From the NCBI GenBank assembly GCA_947626605.1, contig CANQSV010000011.1:1-41872 (forward strand): a stretch of DNA of 41,872 nucleotides, written 5' to 3'. A program made the position numbers and the translations under genes. Shown piece by piece: positions 14,761 through 24,700 of this stretch. This DNA is from an uncultured Clostridia bacterium (GTDB taxonomy: Bacteria > Bacillota > Clostridia > TANB77 > CAG-508). Numbering within the stretch: position 1 is the stretch's first letter; each line of letters starts with the position of its first letter. The notes beneath the pieces were generated by a model that did not search any database, was not told the DNA's origin, and worked only from the letters and a program-made list of their open reading frames with translations.

Positions 14761-15876
14761 ATGAAAGTGATTATAGCCGCAGCAGGAACTGGAGGACATA
14801 TAAATCCAGGAATTGCAATAGCTAATAAAATCAAACAAGAAGAACCAGATTCAGAAATAATATTTGTAGGAACTACAAGAGGATTAGAAAATGATTTAGT
14901 GCCAAAGGCAGGTTATGAATTAAGAACAATAGAAGCATATGGTTTAAAGAAAAAAATAAATATAGAAAATATTAAAAATATGGTAAAGACAGTAAAAGGT
15001 TTAGGTCAAGCAAAAAAAATTATTAGAGATTTTAAGCCAGATTTAGTAATAGGAATGGGAGGATATATTTGTGGTGCAGTAATTACAGCTGCACATAAAG
15101 CTAATATACCAACTATGTTGCATGAGAGTAACGCATATCCTGGTAGAGCTGTTAAAATGTTGTCTAAAAAAGTAGATAAAATAATGGTAGCTTTTGAAGA
15201 AACAAAGGAAAATTTAGCAAAATGTAAAAATGTAGTAGTAACAGGTACACCAACAAAAGTAACAGATTTAAAATTAACAAAAAATGAAAAAGATGAAAAA
15301 ATAAAAGAATTGGGATTCAATCCTAATAATCCACTTATATTAGTGTTTGGTGGAAGTCAAGGTGCCAAAAGAATTAATGATGCTGTAGAATATTTGGTAA
15401 AAGATAAATATAGGATTTTCCAAGTTTTGTGGGCAACTGGACAATCACAATACGATATTATAAAACAAAATTTAGAAAAGGAAAGTCTAGATATAAATAA
15501 TTTAAAAGGGGTAAAGGTATTGCCTTACATATATAATATAGAAGAAGCTTGGAATATTGCTGATGTAGTTGTATGTAGAAGTGGAGCAATTACAGTAACT
15601 GAAGCGGCAATGGTGGGAAAACCTTGCATTTTCATTCCTCTACCAAGCGTAGGAAAAAATAGGCAATACGATAATGCTCTAGTATTAGAAAAGCTTGGAG
15701 CAGCAAAAATTATTCTTAATGAAGATGTGAATGGACCAATATTGTCACATGCAATAGAAAATATATGTTTTGATAAAGAAACATTGCAAAAAATGGGAGA
15801 GGCAGCAAAAAAAATAGCTTTTAAAAATGTAGAAGAAAAAATTTATGATGAAATAAAAAGAGTATTAAACAAATAA
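14761..15876 (+). CDS. murG: UDP-GlcNAc:lipid I GlcNAc transferase
   Basis: MurG makes lipid II at the inner membrane face. The 371-residue GT28 enzyme has the N-terminal glycine loop AAAGTGGHINPGIAIA (~6-20). Further on are GMGGYICG (~96), LHESNAYPGRAVKMLS (~120), the second-domain loop VFGGSQGAKRIND (~196) and the donor-site region VVCRSGAITVTEAAMVGKPCIFIPLPSVGKNRQYDNA (~277). An AAAGGAG site precedes the ATG by eight bases. It is the last gene of this dcw segment; murB, divIB and ftsZ do not follow. Confidence 0.97.
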   Translation: MKVIIAAAGTGGHINPGIAIANKIKQEEPDSEIIFVGTTRGLENDLVPKAGYELRTIEAYGLKKKINIENIKNMVKTVKGLGQAKKIIRDFKPDLVIGMGGYICGAVITAAHKANIPTMLHESNAYPGRAVKMLSKKVDKIMVAFEETKENLAKCKNVVVTGTPTKVTDLKLTKNEKDEKIKELGFNPNNPLILVFGGSQGAKRINDAVEYLVKDKYRIFQVLWATGQSQYDIIKQNLEKESLDINNLKGVKVLPYIYNIEEAWNIADVVVCRSGAITVTEAAMVGKPCIFIPLPSVGKNRQYDNALVLEKLGAAKIILNEDVNGPILSHAIENICFDKETLQKMGEAAKKIAFKNVEEKIYDEIKRVLNK

Positions 15877-15973
15877 TTTATAAACTAAACATATACTTTA
15901 TACATAACTAAAAAATATTAAATCTACTATTATAGAAGCCAAAAAAATGTCGAATTACAGCGCACGAAAATGC

Positions 15974-16002
15974 TTGAAACTACAAGTGTAGTGAGTTATA
16001 AT
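15974..16002 (+). promoter_or_regulatory. Promoter with a palindrome in the spacer
   Basis: TTGAAA (15974-15979), 17 bases and TATAAT (15997-16002). The spacer contains ACTACA-AG-TGTAGT (15979-15992), a perfect 6-2-6 inverted repeat that overlaps the end of the -35 box. A repressor bound there would block the promoter. Confidence 0.65.
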
Positions 16003-16034
16003 AGTCCAGTAAATACAAAAGAGGGGGCAAAGTA

Positions 16035-16340
16035 ATGAAGACTTTTTATGGGGACACATATATTAATAAGGAGGATTTAAAAGAAATAGGAATAAACTAT
16101 CCTATCAAAATTGAATACTATAAAACCTACAAAAAAGGCGATATAGAAAATGCAACATATGGTATTGAGATAGTTAAAAGATCATATTTAGAAGGAAATA
16201 CTAACATAGAAAAAAGAACTATAAAAAATGTAAATAAAAATGACCATATAATTAATAAAATACTAAAAGTATTAAAAGAAAATGCAGTTACTCCAATTAG
16301 TGCACAAGAAGTTATTGACGATTTATTATATGCAAATTAA
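16035..16340 (+). CDS. DUF6514-like small protein
   Basis: The 101-residue soluble protein contains 'ATYGIEIVKRSYLEGNTNIEKRTIKNV', then a helix and 'LKVLKENAVTPISAQEVIDDLLY'. The 'YGIE ... E...I.NI ... L..N.V.P....DVI.DLL' pattern matches my recollection of the DUF6514 family of Clostridia, whose function is not known. It has its own promoter and a GAGGGGG ribosome site, and stands between murG and topA. Expression may be controlled through the spacer palindrome upstream. Confidence 0.65.
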   Translation: MKTFYGDTYINKEDLKEIGINYPIKIEYYKTYKKGDIENATYGIEIVKRSYLEGNTNIEKRTIKNVNKNDHIINKILKVLKENAVTPISAQEVIDDLLYAN

Positions 16341-16345
16341 TAGAA

Positions 16346-16371
16346 ACGCTCACTATATTAGTGAGCATTTT
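16346..16371 (+). terminator. Hairpin terminator
   Basis: GCTCAC-TATATTA-GTGAGC followed by ATTTTC, seven bases after the preceding stop codon. Confidence 0.65.
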
Positions 16372-16401
16372 CAATATATATAGGAAATTTTAATATATTA
16401 C

Positions 16402-16430
16402 TTGAAATTTAAAGAAATTTATTCTAAAAT
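16402..16430 (+). promoter_or_regulatory. Promoter for topA
   Basis: TTGAAA (16402-16407), 17 bases and TAAAAT (16425-16430), 30 bases before the topA ATG. Confidence 0.55.
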
Positions 16431-16460
16431 TTATTTGATTAACAAAAAAGGAGAAAACAT

Positions 16461-18557
16461 ATGGCAGATAAATTAATAATTGTTGAATCACCAGCGAAAG
16501 CAAATACCATTAAAAAATTTATTGGGGGAAGCACAAAAGTTGTAGCTTCAATGGGACATATAAGAGATTTACCAAAATCTAAATTAGGTATAAATGTAGA
16601 AAATAATTTTGAACCCGAGTATATAAATATAAGAGGAAAAGGAGATTTAATAAAATCTTTAAAAAAGGATGCTAATAATGCTAAAAAAGTATATCTTGCA
16701 ACTGACCCTGACCGTGAGGGAGAAGCAATAGCATGGCATTTAGCTTATATTTTAGGAATAGATGAACATTCAAGTTGTAGAGTTACTTTTAATGAAATAA
16801 CAAAAACGGCTGTACAGAAGGCTATGAAAGAGCCAAGAACTTTAGATATTAACTTAATAAATGCTCAACAAGCAAGAAGAGTTTTAGATAGAATTGTAGG
16901 TTATAAGATAAGCCCTGTTTTATGGAAAAAAGTTAGAAGAGGATTATCCGCAGGTAGAGTGCAATCTGTAGCTGTAAAATTAATAGTAGATAGAGAAGAA
17001 GAAATAGAAAAATTTATTCCAGAAGAATATTGGAATATATCAGCAATATTAAAAGATGAAGAATCTAAAAAAACTTTTCTTGCAAAGTTTTATGGAAAGA
17101 ATAGCAAGAAATTAGAATTACATTCAAAAGAAGAAGTAGATAAAATCTTAAATGATATAAAAAAGGGAAAGTTTATAGTAAAAGAAGTTAAAAAAGGCGA
17201 AAAGAAAAGAACACCAGCACCACCATTTACGACTAGTACGCTTCAGCAAGAAGCATCTAGAAAATTGGGCTTTTCTTTGAAGAAAACTATGATGGTAGCA
17301 CAAGGACTATATGAAGGTGTAAATGTATTAGACAGGGGAAGTGTAGGTTTAATAACATACATGAGAACAGATTCTACAAGAATTTCTGAAGAAGCAAGAG
17401 GTTCTGCAAAAGAACAGATTATAGCTAAATATGGAGAAGAATATTATGAAAATAGATATTATAAAACTAAGGCAGATTCACAAGATGCACATGAAGCTAT
17501 AAGACCAACTTATTTAGATTTAGAACCAGATAGAGTAAAAGAATCTTTGAGTAATGACCAATATAAATTGTACAGATTGATATACAATAGATTTCTAGCC
17601 AGTCAAATGTCACAAGCAATTTATGATACAATTTCTGCTAATATAGAAGTAAACGAATATAACTTTAAAGCAAATGGTCAAACTCTAAAATTTAAAGGAT
17701 TTATGACTTTATATGTTGAATCAACTGATACAGAAGAGGAAGAAGATACACAAATGCCAGAATTAAAGGAAGGGCAAATAGTTAAAGAAGAAAAAATAGA
17801 GCCAAAACAAAGTTTTACAGAACCACCTCCTAGATATACCGAAGCAAGTTTAGTAAAGGCATTAGAAGAGAAAAATATAGGAAGACCAAGTACGTATTCT
17901 CCTACAATAACAACAATATTAGAAAGACGCTATATAGAAAAAGAAAGTAAGCAACTTATTCCAACAGAATTAGGACGAACTGTAAATAAGCTTCTTATAG
18001 AGAATTTTCAAGATATTATTAATGTTGAATTTACATCTAATATGGAGAATAAATTTGATAGAATTGCAGAAGGAAATGAAAACTGGAAAAATACTATTAA
18101 AGAATTTTATGATCCTTTTCAGAAAGAAGTAGAAAAGGTAGAAAAGGAATTAGAACATGTAGAATTGGTTGAAGAAGTTTCTGATGTGCCTTGTGAGAAG
18201 TGCGGTAGAATGATGGTTATAAAATATGGTAGATATGGAAAGTTCCTAGCATGTCCAGGATACCCAGAATGTAAAAATGCAAAACCGTTTGTTGTTACTA
18301 TAGAAGAGCCATGTCCAAAATGTGGAGCAAAAGTTCAAATAAGAAAAACAAAAAAGAAAAGAAATTATTATATTTGTGAGAATAATCCTAAATCTTGTGA
18401 TTATATTTCTTGGAATAAACCAAAAGCAGGTGAAAAGTACGAAGAAAATAATGAAGCAGAGGAAATAAAAAAAGAAATAGAAGATAAAAATTCAAAAACA
18501 AAAACTACAAGAAGAAAATCAAAAAGTAGTACTAAAAAAACAAAATCAAAAAGGTGA
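16461..18557 (+). CDS. topA: DNA topoisomerase I (type IA)
   Basis: It relaxes negative supercoils by single-strand cutting. The 698-residue protein has the Toprim domain (LIIVESPAKANTIKKFIG at 4-21; DPDREGEAIAWHL ~82). The catalytic Tyr300 is in GLITYMRTDSTRIS, and DAHEAIRPT and EKNIGRPSTYSP follow. Two C-terminal zinc fingers are visible: CEKCGRMM...CPGYPEC (~577) and CPKCGAKV...CENNPKSCDY (~615). The tail is very Lys/Ser/Thr-rich (KTKTTRRKSKSSTKKTKSKR), probably for DNA affinity. It has an AAGGAG site. No neighbour shares an operon with it: a terminator lies before its promoter and another after it. Confidence 0.97.
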   Translation: MADKLIIVESPAKANTIKKFIGGSTKVVASMGHIRDLPKSKLGINVENNFEPEYINIRGKGDLIKSLKKDANNAKKVYLATDPDREGEAIAWHLAYILGIDEHSSCRVTFNEITKTAVQKAMKEPRTLDINLINAQQARRVLDRIVGYKISPVLWKKVRRGLSAGRVQSVAVKLIVDREEEIEKFIPEEYWNISAILKDEESKKTFLAKFYGKNSKKLELHSKEEVDKILNDIKKGKFIVKEVKKGEKKRTPAPPFTTSTLQQEASRKLGFSLKKTMMVAQGLYEGVNVLDRGSVGLITYMRTDSTRISEEARGSAKEQIIAKYGEEYYENRYYKTKADSQDAHEAIRPTYLDLEPDRVKESLSNDQYKLYRLIYNRFLASQMSQAIYDTISANIEVNEYNFKANGQTLKFKGFMTLYVESTDTEEEEDTQMPELKEGQIVKEEKIEPKQSFTEPPPRYTEASLVKALEEKNIGRPSTYSPTITTILERRYIEKESKQLIPTELGRTVNKLLIENFQDIINVEFTSNMENKFDRIAEGNENWKNTIKEFYDPFQKEVEKVEKELEHVELVEEVSDVPCEKCGRMMVIKYGRYGKFLACPGYPECKNAKPFVVTIEEPCPKCGAKVQIRKTKKKRNYYICENNPKSCDYISWNKPKAGEKYEENNEAEEIKKEIEDKNSKTKTTRRKSKSSTKKTKSKR

Positions 18558-18602
18558 TTAAAATAAGGAAAAAACAAAAAGAAAAATGTAAAAAAATGGA
18601 AA

Positions 18603-18657
18603 TGTAATGTTCACGTAACGTTAATGTAACATAAACGTAAAAAACACGCAAAACCCG
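18603..18657. repeat. Degenerate 11-bp tandem repeat downstream of topA
   Basis: Five units of 11 bases follow one another: TGTAATGTTCA, CGTAACGTTAA, TGTAACATAAA, CGTAAAAAACA and CGCAAAACCCG. The common feature is (T/C)GTAA at the start of each unit, close to one helical turn. It lies between the topA stop and the terminator, so it is in the 3' untranslated region of topA. The function is unknown. Confidence 0.55.
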
Positions 18658-18670
18658 CTAAAAATAAGCA

Positions 18671-18701
18671 AAAAGAGAAGGCAAAAAACTTCTCTTTTTT
18701 T
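18671..18701 (+). terminator. Terminator of topA
   Basis: AAAAGAGAAG pairs with CTTCTCTTTT around GCAAAAAA and runs into a T tract. The T tract overlaps the -35 box of the next promoter. Confidence 0.85.
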
Positions 18702-18728
18702 GACTTTTTTCGACCTAAATGTTATAAT
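18700..18728 (+). promoter_or_regulatory. Strong sigma-A promoter for the veg-like gene
   Basis: TTGACT (18700-18705), 17 bases and TATAAT (18723-18728). It is one of the best promoters in the window, in line with the high vegetative expression known for veg in Bacillus. Confidence 0.75.
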
Positions 18729-18759
18729 AAATTCAAATAAAAAAAGTAGGTGATTACTC

Positions 18760-19056
18760 ATGATTCTTAAAAATGATATTATGGCATTGAAGTCTGACAT
18801 TAAAGAAAAAGAAGGACAAAAGATAATAGTAAAAGGAACACTTGGAAGAAGTAAATTTTTTGAGAAAGAAGCTGTAATAGAAAAAGCATATCCAAATTTA
18901 TTTATAGTTAAATATGATGAAGGTAGTAGAAATGTTACATATAGTTATACAGATGTTTTAACAAGAACAGTAGAAGTTCAGGTATTTAATGGCGAAGAGT
19001 ATTTTCCACTTATTCCGCCAAAAGTTGAAACAAAAAGAGTAAGAGCTAGTGTATAA
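18760..19056 (+). CDS. veg: Veg-family protein (DUF1021)
   Basis: This 98-residue, SH3-like small protein contains LKSDIKEKEGQKIIVKGTLGRSKFFEKEAVIEKAYPNLFIVKYDEG and ends in a variable basic tail. The order 'VG..V...A..GR.K...R.G.L...YPS.F.V' is the Veg pattern. Bacillus subtilis Veg is linked to biofilm control and is strongly transcribed in growth; whether that applies here is not known. It is monocistronic, with its own promoter and terminator. Confidence 0.85.
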   Translation: MILKNDIMALKSDIKEKEGQKIIVKGTLGRSKFFEKEAVIEKAYPNLFIVKYDEGSRNVTYSYTDVLTRTVEVQVFNGEEYFPLIPPKVETKRVRASV

Positions 19057-19086
19057 ATATAAATATGATATAAAAAAGGCAGAATT

Positions 19087-19116
19087 AAAAAATTCCTATT
19101 TATAGGAATTTTTTTT
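19087..19116 (+). terminator. Rho-independent terminator
   Basis: AATTCCTAT-TT-ATAGGAATT with preceding A residues and a following T tract. Confidence 0.85.
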
Positions 19117-19184
19117 GTTGCTTATAAATATAATTGAATAAAGTTAATTATTAGAATTCATTAAAGAATTAAGGAGGACTGCAG

Positions 19185-20720
19185 ATGAATTTAGAAGTAA
19201 AAAAGGAAGAATTATGCATTAATAGAATTGTAGGAGTGAGAAGAGAAAATTTTACAATAGAAGGAGATATAATTGTTCCTGATGTGAAGCCAGATGTTTT
19301 GAATATTATAAATCAAAGTGGAAATATTTGCATATATAAGCAAGAGGTTTTGGATGGAAAAGTAAAAGTTGAAGGTGGAGTTACTGTCTATATAATGTAT
19401 TATCCAGATAGTGAAAATGATAGTGTAAGAGCATTACATACGAGTATAGATTTCTCAAGGATATTAGATATTGATAATGTACAAAATAATATGTCTTTGG
19501 AATCAAAATTTGAAATAAAAGAGATGGAATGTAAAATCTTGAATGGACGCAAATTAAATATTAGTTGCGAATTAGAGATGGGAATTAAAGTTTTTTCAAA
19601 TGAAAATATAAATATTATTAAAAACATAGAAAATGAAAAAAGTATTCAAACTTTAGTTTCAAAATTAAATATAAATTCTTTAGTAGGAAGTGGAGAAGTA
19701 AAAGTATTTGGAAAAGAAAATATAAAAATAGATAAAGGTGATAATATTGCAGAAATATTAAATGCAAATGTAGCCATTGGAAACAAAGATGTGAAAATTA
19801 GTTATAATAAAGTAATTACTAAGTCAGAAGCTGAAGTAAGAATTTTATATCTAACAGAAGATAATAGAATAAATTTAGTAGAAACACAAATACCACTTAT
19901 GGGGTTTGTAGATATTAAAAATGTTTCAGATGATAATATTTGTGAAACAAGTTATAGATTAAAAAATATAGAAATAAAGCCAAACTCAGAAGAAGAGCAT
20001 TCAATTTATGCTGAATTAGAAGTGGATGTGGCATGTAGGGTGTATGGTAATAATTCTGTAGAATTATTGCAAGACTTATATAGTAGGAAGAATTCTTTAA
20101 CATATGATAAAAAATCTGTAAATGCAATATCTTCAAAAAAGCAAGTTCAAGATGTATGTAGTATACGTGAAAAAATTTCTGTACCTGAATTGAGTTTAGC
20201 AGAAATACATGATGCTATAGTTATTCCTAGTATAAAGTCAAGAGATGTATTGAGTGAAAAAGTTATTTATCAAGGTAATATAAATATAAAATTTATTTAT
20301 TCACAAAATAATTCTTCTAGAAATTTAAATGAAGTTGGAATGAAAGAATATGATTTACCATTTGATTTTAGTATGGAGTGTAAGGATTTAGATAAAACAT
20401 ATGACATAGAAGAAACTATAAATGTGCCTTTACATGATTTCGTAATATTACAGGAAGGTACAATAGAAACTAAAATAGATTTAATGTTTAATATGACAAT
20501 ATCAAAAAATGAAAAAATCAATTTATTAGAAAATATAAACGAAGCAGATGATAGTAATGATAATAGCTATAGCATGACAATATATTTTGTAAAGCCAGGA
20601 GATACTCTGTGGGAAATTGCAAAAAAATTTAAGAGTACAGTAAAAGATATTGTAAAAATAAATGATATTGAAAATGAAGACAAAATTCAAGTTGGACAGC
20701 AGTTGTTTTTACCAAGATAA
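19185..20720 (+). CDS. SPOCS (DUF3794) and LysM domain protein, spore-associated
   Basis: The 511-residue protein has no signal peptide. It carries SPOCS/DUF3794 repeats: one around residues 28-140 (IIVPDVKPDVLNIINQSGNICIY...VTVYIMYY), a second ~190-290 and a third ~335-450 (VIPSIKSRDVLSEKVIYQGNINIKFIY). A C-terminal LysM domain follows at ~465-511 (YFVKPGDTLWEIAKKFKSTVKDIVKINDI...VGQQLFLPR). This architecture is widespread in spore-forming Clostridia and is thought to act in coat or cortex assembly; LysM binds peptidoglycan. AAGGAGGAC precedes the ATG. It is followed by yunB, another sporulation gene. Confidence 0.88.
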   Translation: MNLEVKKEELCINRIVGVRRENFTIEGDIIVPDVKPDVLNIINQSGNICIYKQEVLDGKVKVEGGVTVYIMYYPDSENDSVRALHTSIDFSRILDIDNVQNNMSLESKFEIKEMECKILNGRKLNISCELEMGIKVFSNENINIIKNIENEKSIQTLVSKLNINSLVGSGEVKVFGKENIKIDKGDNIAEILNANVAIGNKDVKISYNKVITKSEAEVRILYLTEDNRINLVETQIPLMGFVDIKNVSDDNICETSYRLKNIEIKPNSEEEHSIYAELEVDVACRVYGNNSVELLQDLYSRKNSLTYDKKSVNAISSKKQVQDVCSIREKISVPELSLAEIHDAIVIPSIKSRDVLSEKVIYQGNINIKFIYSQNNSSRNLNEVGMKEYDLPFDFSMECKDLDKTYDIEETINVPLHDFVILQEGTIETKIDLMFNMTISKNEKINLLENINEADDSNDNSYSMTIYFVKPGDTLWEIAKKFKSTVKDIVKINDIENEDKIQVGQQLFLPR

Positions 20721-20865
20721 TTAAAAATACCAGTTTATAATAATTCAAATTGAAGAGATGTTTATTGCATTTGTTCTCGAATTGAAGGCACAGGAACAAT
20801 ATAAAATTTTGGGAATATAATAAAACAATAAGAAAAGTTTGAATTATAAAGGATTGGTATGTAAA

Positions 20866-21612
20866 ATGGATAAACTTTACTCGAGAGGTAACAGATTTAG
20901 ATTGCCACATGGAACTAACTTAATAGAAGATAAGAAAGAAGATAGAAAAAATAAAAATATTAATAAAAATAAAAAGAAAAAGAAAGTAATAACATTAATA
21001 GCTATATTTGTTATTGCTTTTTTAATATTATATCAGTCAATGAAAATAATAGAGCCGGTATTTGATGAAGTAGCTACAGATAAAGCAAAAGCAACAACTG
21101 TAAAGATTTCTAATGATATAGCAAAACAAGTAATGGAGCAATATGAATATAGCGATTTAATAACAATACATAAAGATGAAAACAATAAAATAAAAATGAT
21201 AGAAACCAATATAGTAAATATAAATAAAATTAAAGCTGAAATAGCAAGTAAAATGCAACAGAAAATAGAAGATTTAAAAGATAAAGAATTAGAATTAGCA
21301 ATGGGAAGTTTTACAGGAATAAAAGTTTTTATTGGAAAAGGACCGAGTATACCAATAAAAATAACTCCAATAGGAGATATAGAAACAGAATACATATCAC
21401 AATTTAAAGCAGCTGGAATAAATCAGACTTATCATCAAATTTGTTTAAATGTAAAATGTAATGTTGGAATTATGAGTCCATTTAAGACAGTTAATAGAAT
21501 ATTAGAAAGCCAAGTAGTACTGGCAGAAAACATAATAGTAGGAGACGTGCCAGAATCATATTATAATTTCGATGGCTTAGAAGGTTCAGAATCACTAAAT
21601 ATGCTACAATAG
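20866..21612 (+). CDS. yunB: Sporulation protein YunB
   Basis: The 248-residue protein, from ATG 20866 with AAAGGA upstream, has a basic N-terminus, one membrane segment (~44-60, VITLIAIFVIAFLILYQ) and an extracytoplasmic domain. Family features are 'IEPVFDEVATDKAKATTVKISNDIAKQVM', 'MQQKIEDLKDKELELAMGSFTG', 'GKGPSIPIKITPIGDIETEYISQFKAAGINQT' and 'SQVVLAENIIVGDVPESYYN'. Bacillus YunB is needed for proper spore formation and is made in the mother cell. The gene shows the organism belongs to an endospore-forming lineage. It lies 145 bases after the SPOCS/LysM gene. Confidence 0.92.
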   Translation: MDKLYSRGNRFRLPHGTNLIEDKKEDRKNKNINKNKKKKKVITLIAIFVIAFLILYQSMKIIEPVFDEVATDKAKATTVKISNDIAKQVMEQYEYSDLITIHKDENNKIKMIETNIVNINKIKAEIASKMQQKIEDLKDKELELAMGSFTGIKVFIGKGPSIPIKITPIGDIETEYISQFKAAGINQTYHQICLNVKCNVGIMSPFKTVNRILESQVVLAENIIVGDVPESYYNFDGLEGSESLNMLQ

Positions 21613-21648
21613 AAAATTTCTAAATCTAATTTAAAATTTTTATGAAAG

Positions 21649-21666
21649 GGAGAGCTAGGGCTCTCC
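21649..21666 (+). terminator. Hairpin after yunB, possible terminator
   Basis: GGAGAGC-TAGG-GCTCTCC is a perfect 7-bp GC-rich stem, unusual in this AT-rich sequence. It is followed only by TGTTAAAAT, so termination is not certain. Confidence 0.4.
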
Positions 21667-21691
21667 TGTTAAAATAAAAAGAGTTTTTCTC

Positions 21692-21720
21692 TTGTATTTT
21701 AATAAAAATTAATATATCAT
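21692..21720 (+). promoter_or_regulatory. Candidate promoter for smc
   Basis: TTGTAT (21692-21697), 17 bases and TATCAT (21715-21720), 33 bases before the smc start. Confidence 0.4.
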
Positions 21721-21752
21721 ATAAATACGAATTTTAGCAAAAGGTGAAGAAA

Positions 21753-24700
21753 ATGTATTTAAAAAGATTAGAATTACATGGATTTAAGTCATTCGTAGAT
21801 AAAACAAGTTTAGAATTTATGCCAGGTATTACAACAGTTATAGGGCCAAATGGTTCAGGTAAAAGTAATATATCAGATGCAATTAGATGGGTACTAGGAG
21901 AACAAAGCATGAAGTCTTTAAGAGGTTCAAAGTCTGAAGATATTATTTTTGCAGGAACTCAAAATAGAAAAGCACTTGGCTTTGCTGAAGCTTCTTTGGT
22001 TTTTGATAATTCTGATGGAAAATTACCAATTGAATATACAGAAGTTACAGTTACAAGAAAAATATATAGAAGCGGAGAGTCAGGATATTTTATAAACAAA
22101 ACTCCATGTAGATTAAAAGATGTATTAGAATTATTCATGGATACAGGAATTGGCAAGGATGGATATTCAATTATAGGGCAAGGAAAAATTGACGAAATAC
22201 TAAGTAATAAATCAGAAGATAGACGTCATATATTTGAAGAAGCTGCAGGAATTGTAAAATATAGAGTAAGAAAAGCAGAGTCAGAAAAAAAATTAGAACA
22301 CACAAAATTAAATTTATTAAGAATAAACGATATTTTATCAGAGATAGAACTTAATATTGAACCATTAAAAGTGCAAGCTGAAAAAGCTAAGGAATTTTTG
22401 AAATTAAGAGAAGAATTAAAAAATATAGAAGTAGGCTTGTTTATATATAATATTGAAAACTATAAAGAAAAACTAAAAAAAATAGTAGAAGATGAAGAAA
22501 TATTTAAATCTCAAGAAAACGAAGCTAACGAGGAAATGAAAGAAATACAAGATTTAAAAGAAAAGTTAAAACAAGAAATAGATAGTACAACTAATGAGAT
22601 TGAGAGTATGCAAAATTTAGGATTTCAGAGTAGTCAAGAAAAGGAAAAAATAAATTCGAATATAAATGTTTCAAATGAAAGAATCTTAAATAATAAAACT
22701 AATTTTGAAAGATATACTGATGAGATTGAAGAAATTAAAGTTCGTGTAGAAAAATTGAAAGAAGAAAAAAATCAAAAGTTAGAAAAGAAGACTAATTTAT
22801 CTGGAAATAAAGAAAAGTTCACAAAAGAATTAGAAGAGAAAGAAAAAGAACTTGAACAATTAACATTACAATTATCAGAAAAGGAATTAGAATTAGAAAA
22901 TAAAAAAAGAAAAGTAGAAGCTAATATAGATCTTAAATATGAAAAAAATAATGAAATTGCAACTATAGAAGCAAATTATGATAATCTAGAAAAAAGAGAA
23001 AAAACATTAAAGCAAGAAATCCAAACTTCAATTTCTGAATTAGATAGTGCTAGAATTTCAAAAGAGGAAATATCAAAAGGATTTTATGAAATAGAGGGAA
23101 ATAAAAATTCTATATCTGCTAAATTAGCAGATAAATTATCAAAAAAAGAAGAAAGTTCAAAAGTATTAAAGGATTATGATGATAAAATAAATAAGTTTAT
23201 TTTTGAATTAAGAATGAAGGAATCAAGGCTTAAGTTTTTGATAGAAACAGAAAAAGAAAAAGAAGGATATATAAAAAGTGTAAAATCATTATTACTAGAT
23301 TGTGAAAAAAATGAGGCTCTTGCGAAGGGAATGCATGGAGTTTTAAGTAATCTTATTTCAGTTGATAAGGAACATGAAACAGCAATTGAAATGTCACTTG
23401 GAGTTGCTTTGCAAAATATAGTAACTCAAGATGAAGAAGTTGCAAAAAAATTGGTAGAACATTTAAGAACTAATAATTTAGGAAGAGCATCATTTTTGCC
23501 AATAACATCTGTAAAAGGTAAGAAGATAGAGAAATTTAAAAAAACAGAAGGAATAATAGGAATAGCATCTGATTTAGTAACTTTTGATAAGAAATATGAG
23601 CAAATAATATTAAATTTATTAGGTCGAACAGTAATTGTAGATGACATGCCAAATGCAATAAAACTTGCAAAAGCCAATAATTACACTTTTAGAATAGTTA
23701 CGCTCAAAGGAGATTTAATAAATCCATCTGGTGCAATTACAGGTGGATCTGTAGCAACTAAAACTGTAAATATATTGGGAAGAGCTAAAGAAATAAAAAC
23801 ACTTGAAAAAGAAATAGAAAAAATAAATGTAGAAATCAAAGAAGAAGAAAGTAAGAAAAATAAATATAAAAAAAGTATAGAAAGTATTTTAGAAGAAGTA
23901 GAAAAATTAGAGAACGAACTTAAAGAAATAGATATAGTATATGCTACAGAAAAACAAAAGTTAGTATCCATAGAAGAAAATATTCAAAAAATGGAAAAAC
24001 GATTAGAAACACTTAAAAATGAGCAAGAAGAGAGTAGAAAGCAAAAAGATGAAATGCTAAGAGAGAAAGAAGAAATTGAAAAGCAAATTTCAGAGTTGGT
24101 TTCTCAAAATGAAGAGATGAATAAAGAAATAGAAGAATATGCAAATTTAAATAAAGATAATCAAAAGTACATAGATGATTTGAATTTTGATATTACCAAT
24201 TTAAAAATATCAGTATCTTCATTTGACGAAAGTGAATCATCAATAAATGAAATTATTGAAAGAATAGATTTAGATATTGCTCATAACAGTGAAAGTATAT
24301 CTAATAAGGAAAATCAAAAATTAACAATTATAGAAGAGAATCAAAAGTTAGAACAAACAATAGAAGAGCTAAAGAAAAAAATTATAGAGATTGATGAAAA
24401 GGTTAAGAATAGTGGCTATAAAGTAGAAGAACTAAAGAAAAAAAGAGCTGAAACAAATGAAAAATTATCTCAAACAGAAGAAAAAATTAATAAACAATTT
24501 GAGATTTTAGAAGACCTAAAAGGACAAGTAGTAAAAATAGGAGTAAAAAAGACTAAATTAGAGCAAGATTTAGAAGACATAGTAAATACACTTTGGGAGG
24601 AATATGAAATAACTCCTAACAATGCAGAAGAATTTAAAAAACCAGAAAATGTACAAGCAACAACAAAGCAGGTTAACGATTTAAGAAACCAAATAAAAGA

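Noticed and set aside
18603..18657. CRISPR array
   Set aside because: Units are only 11 bases and contiguous, without spacers.
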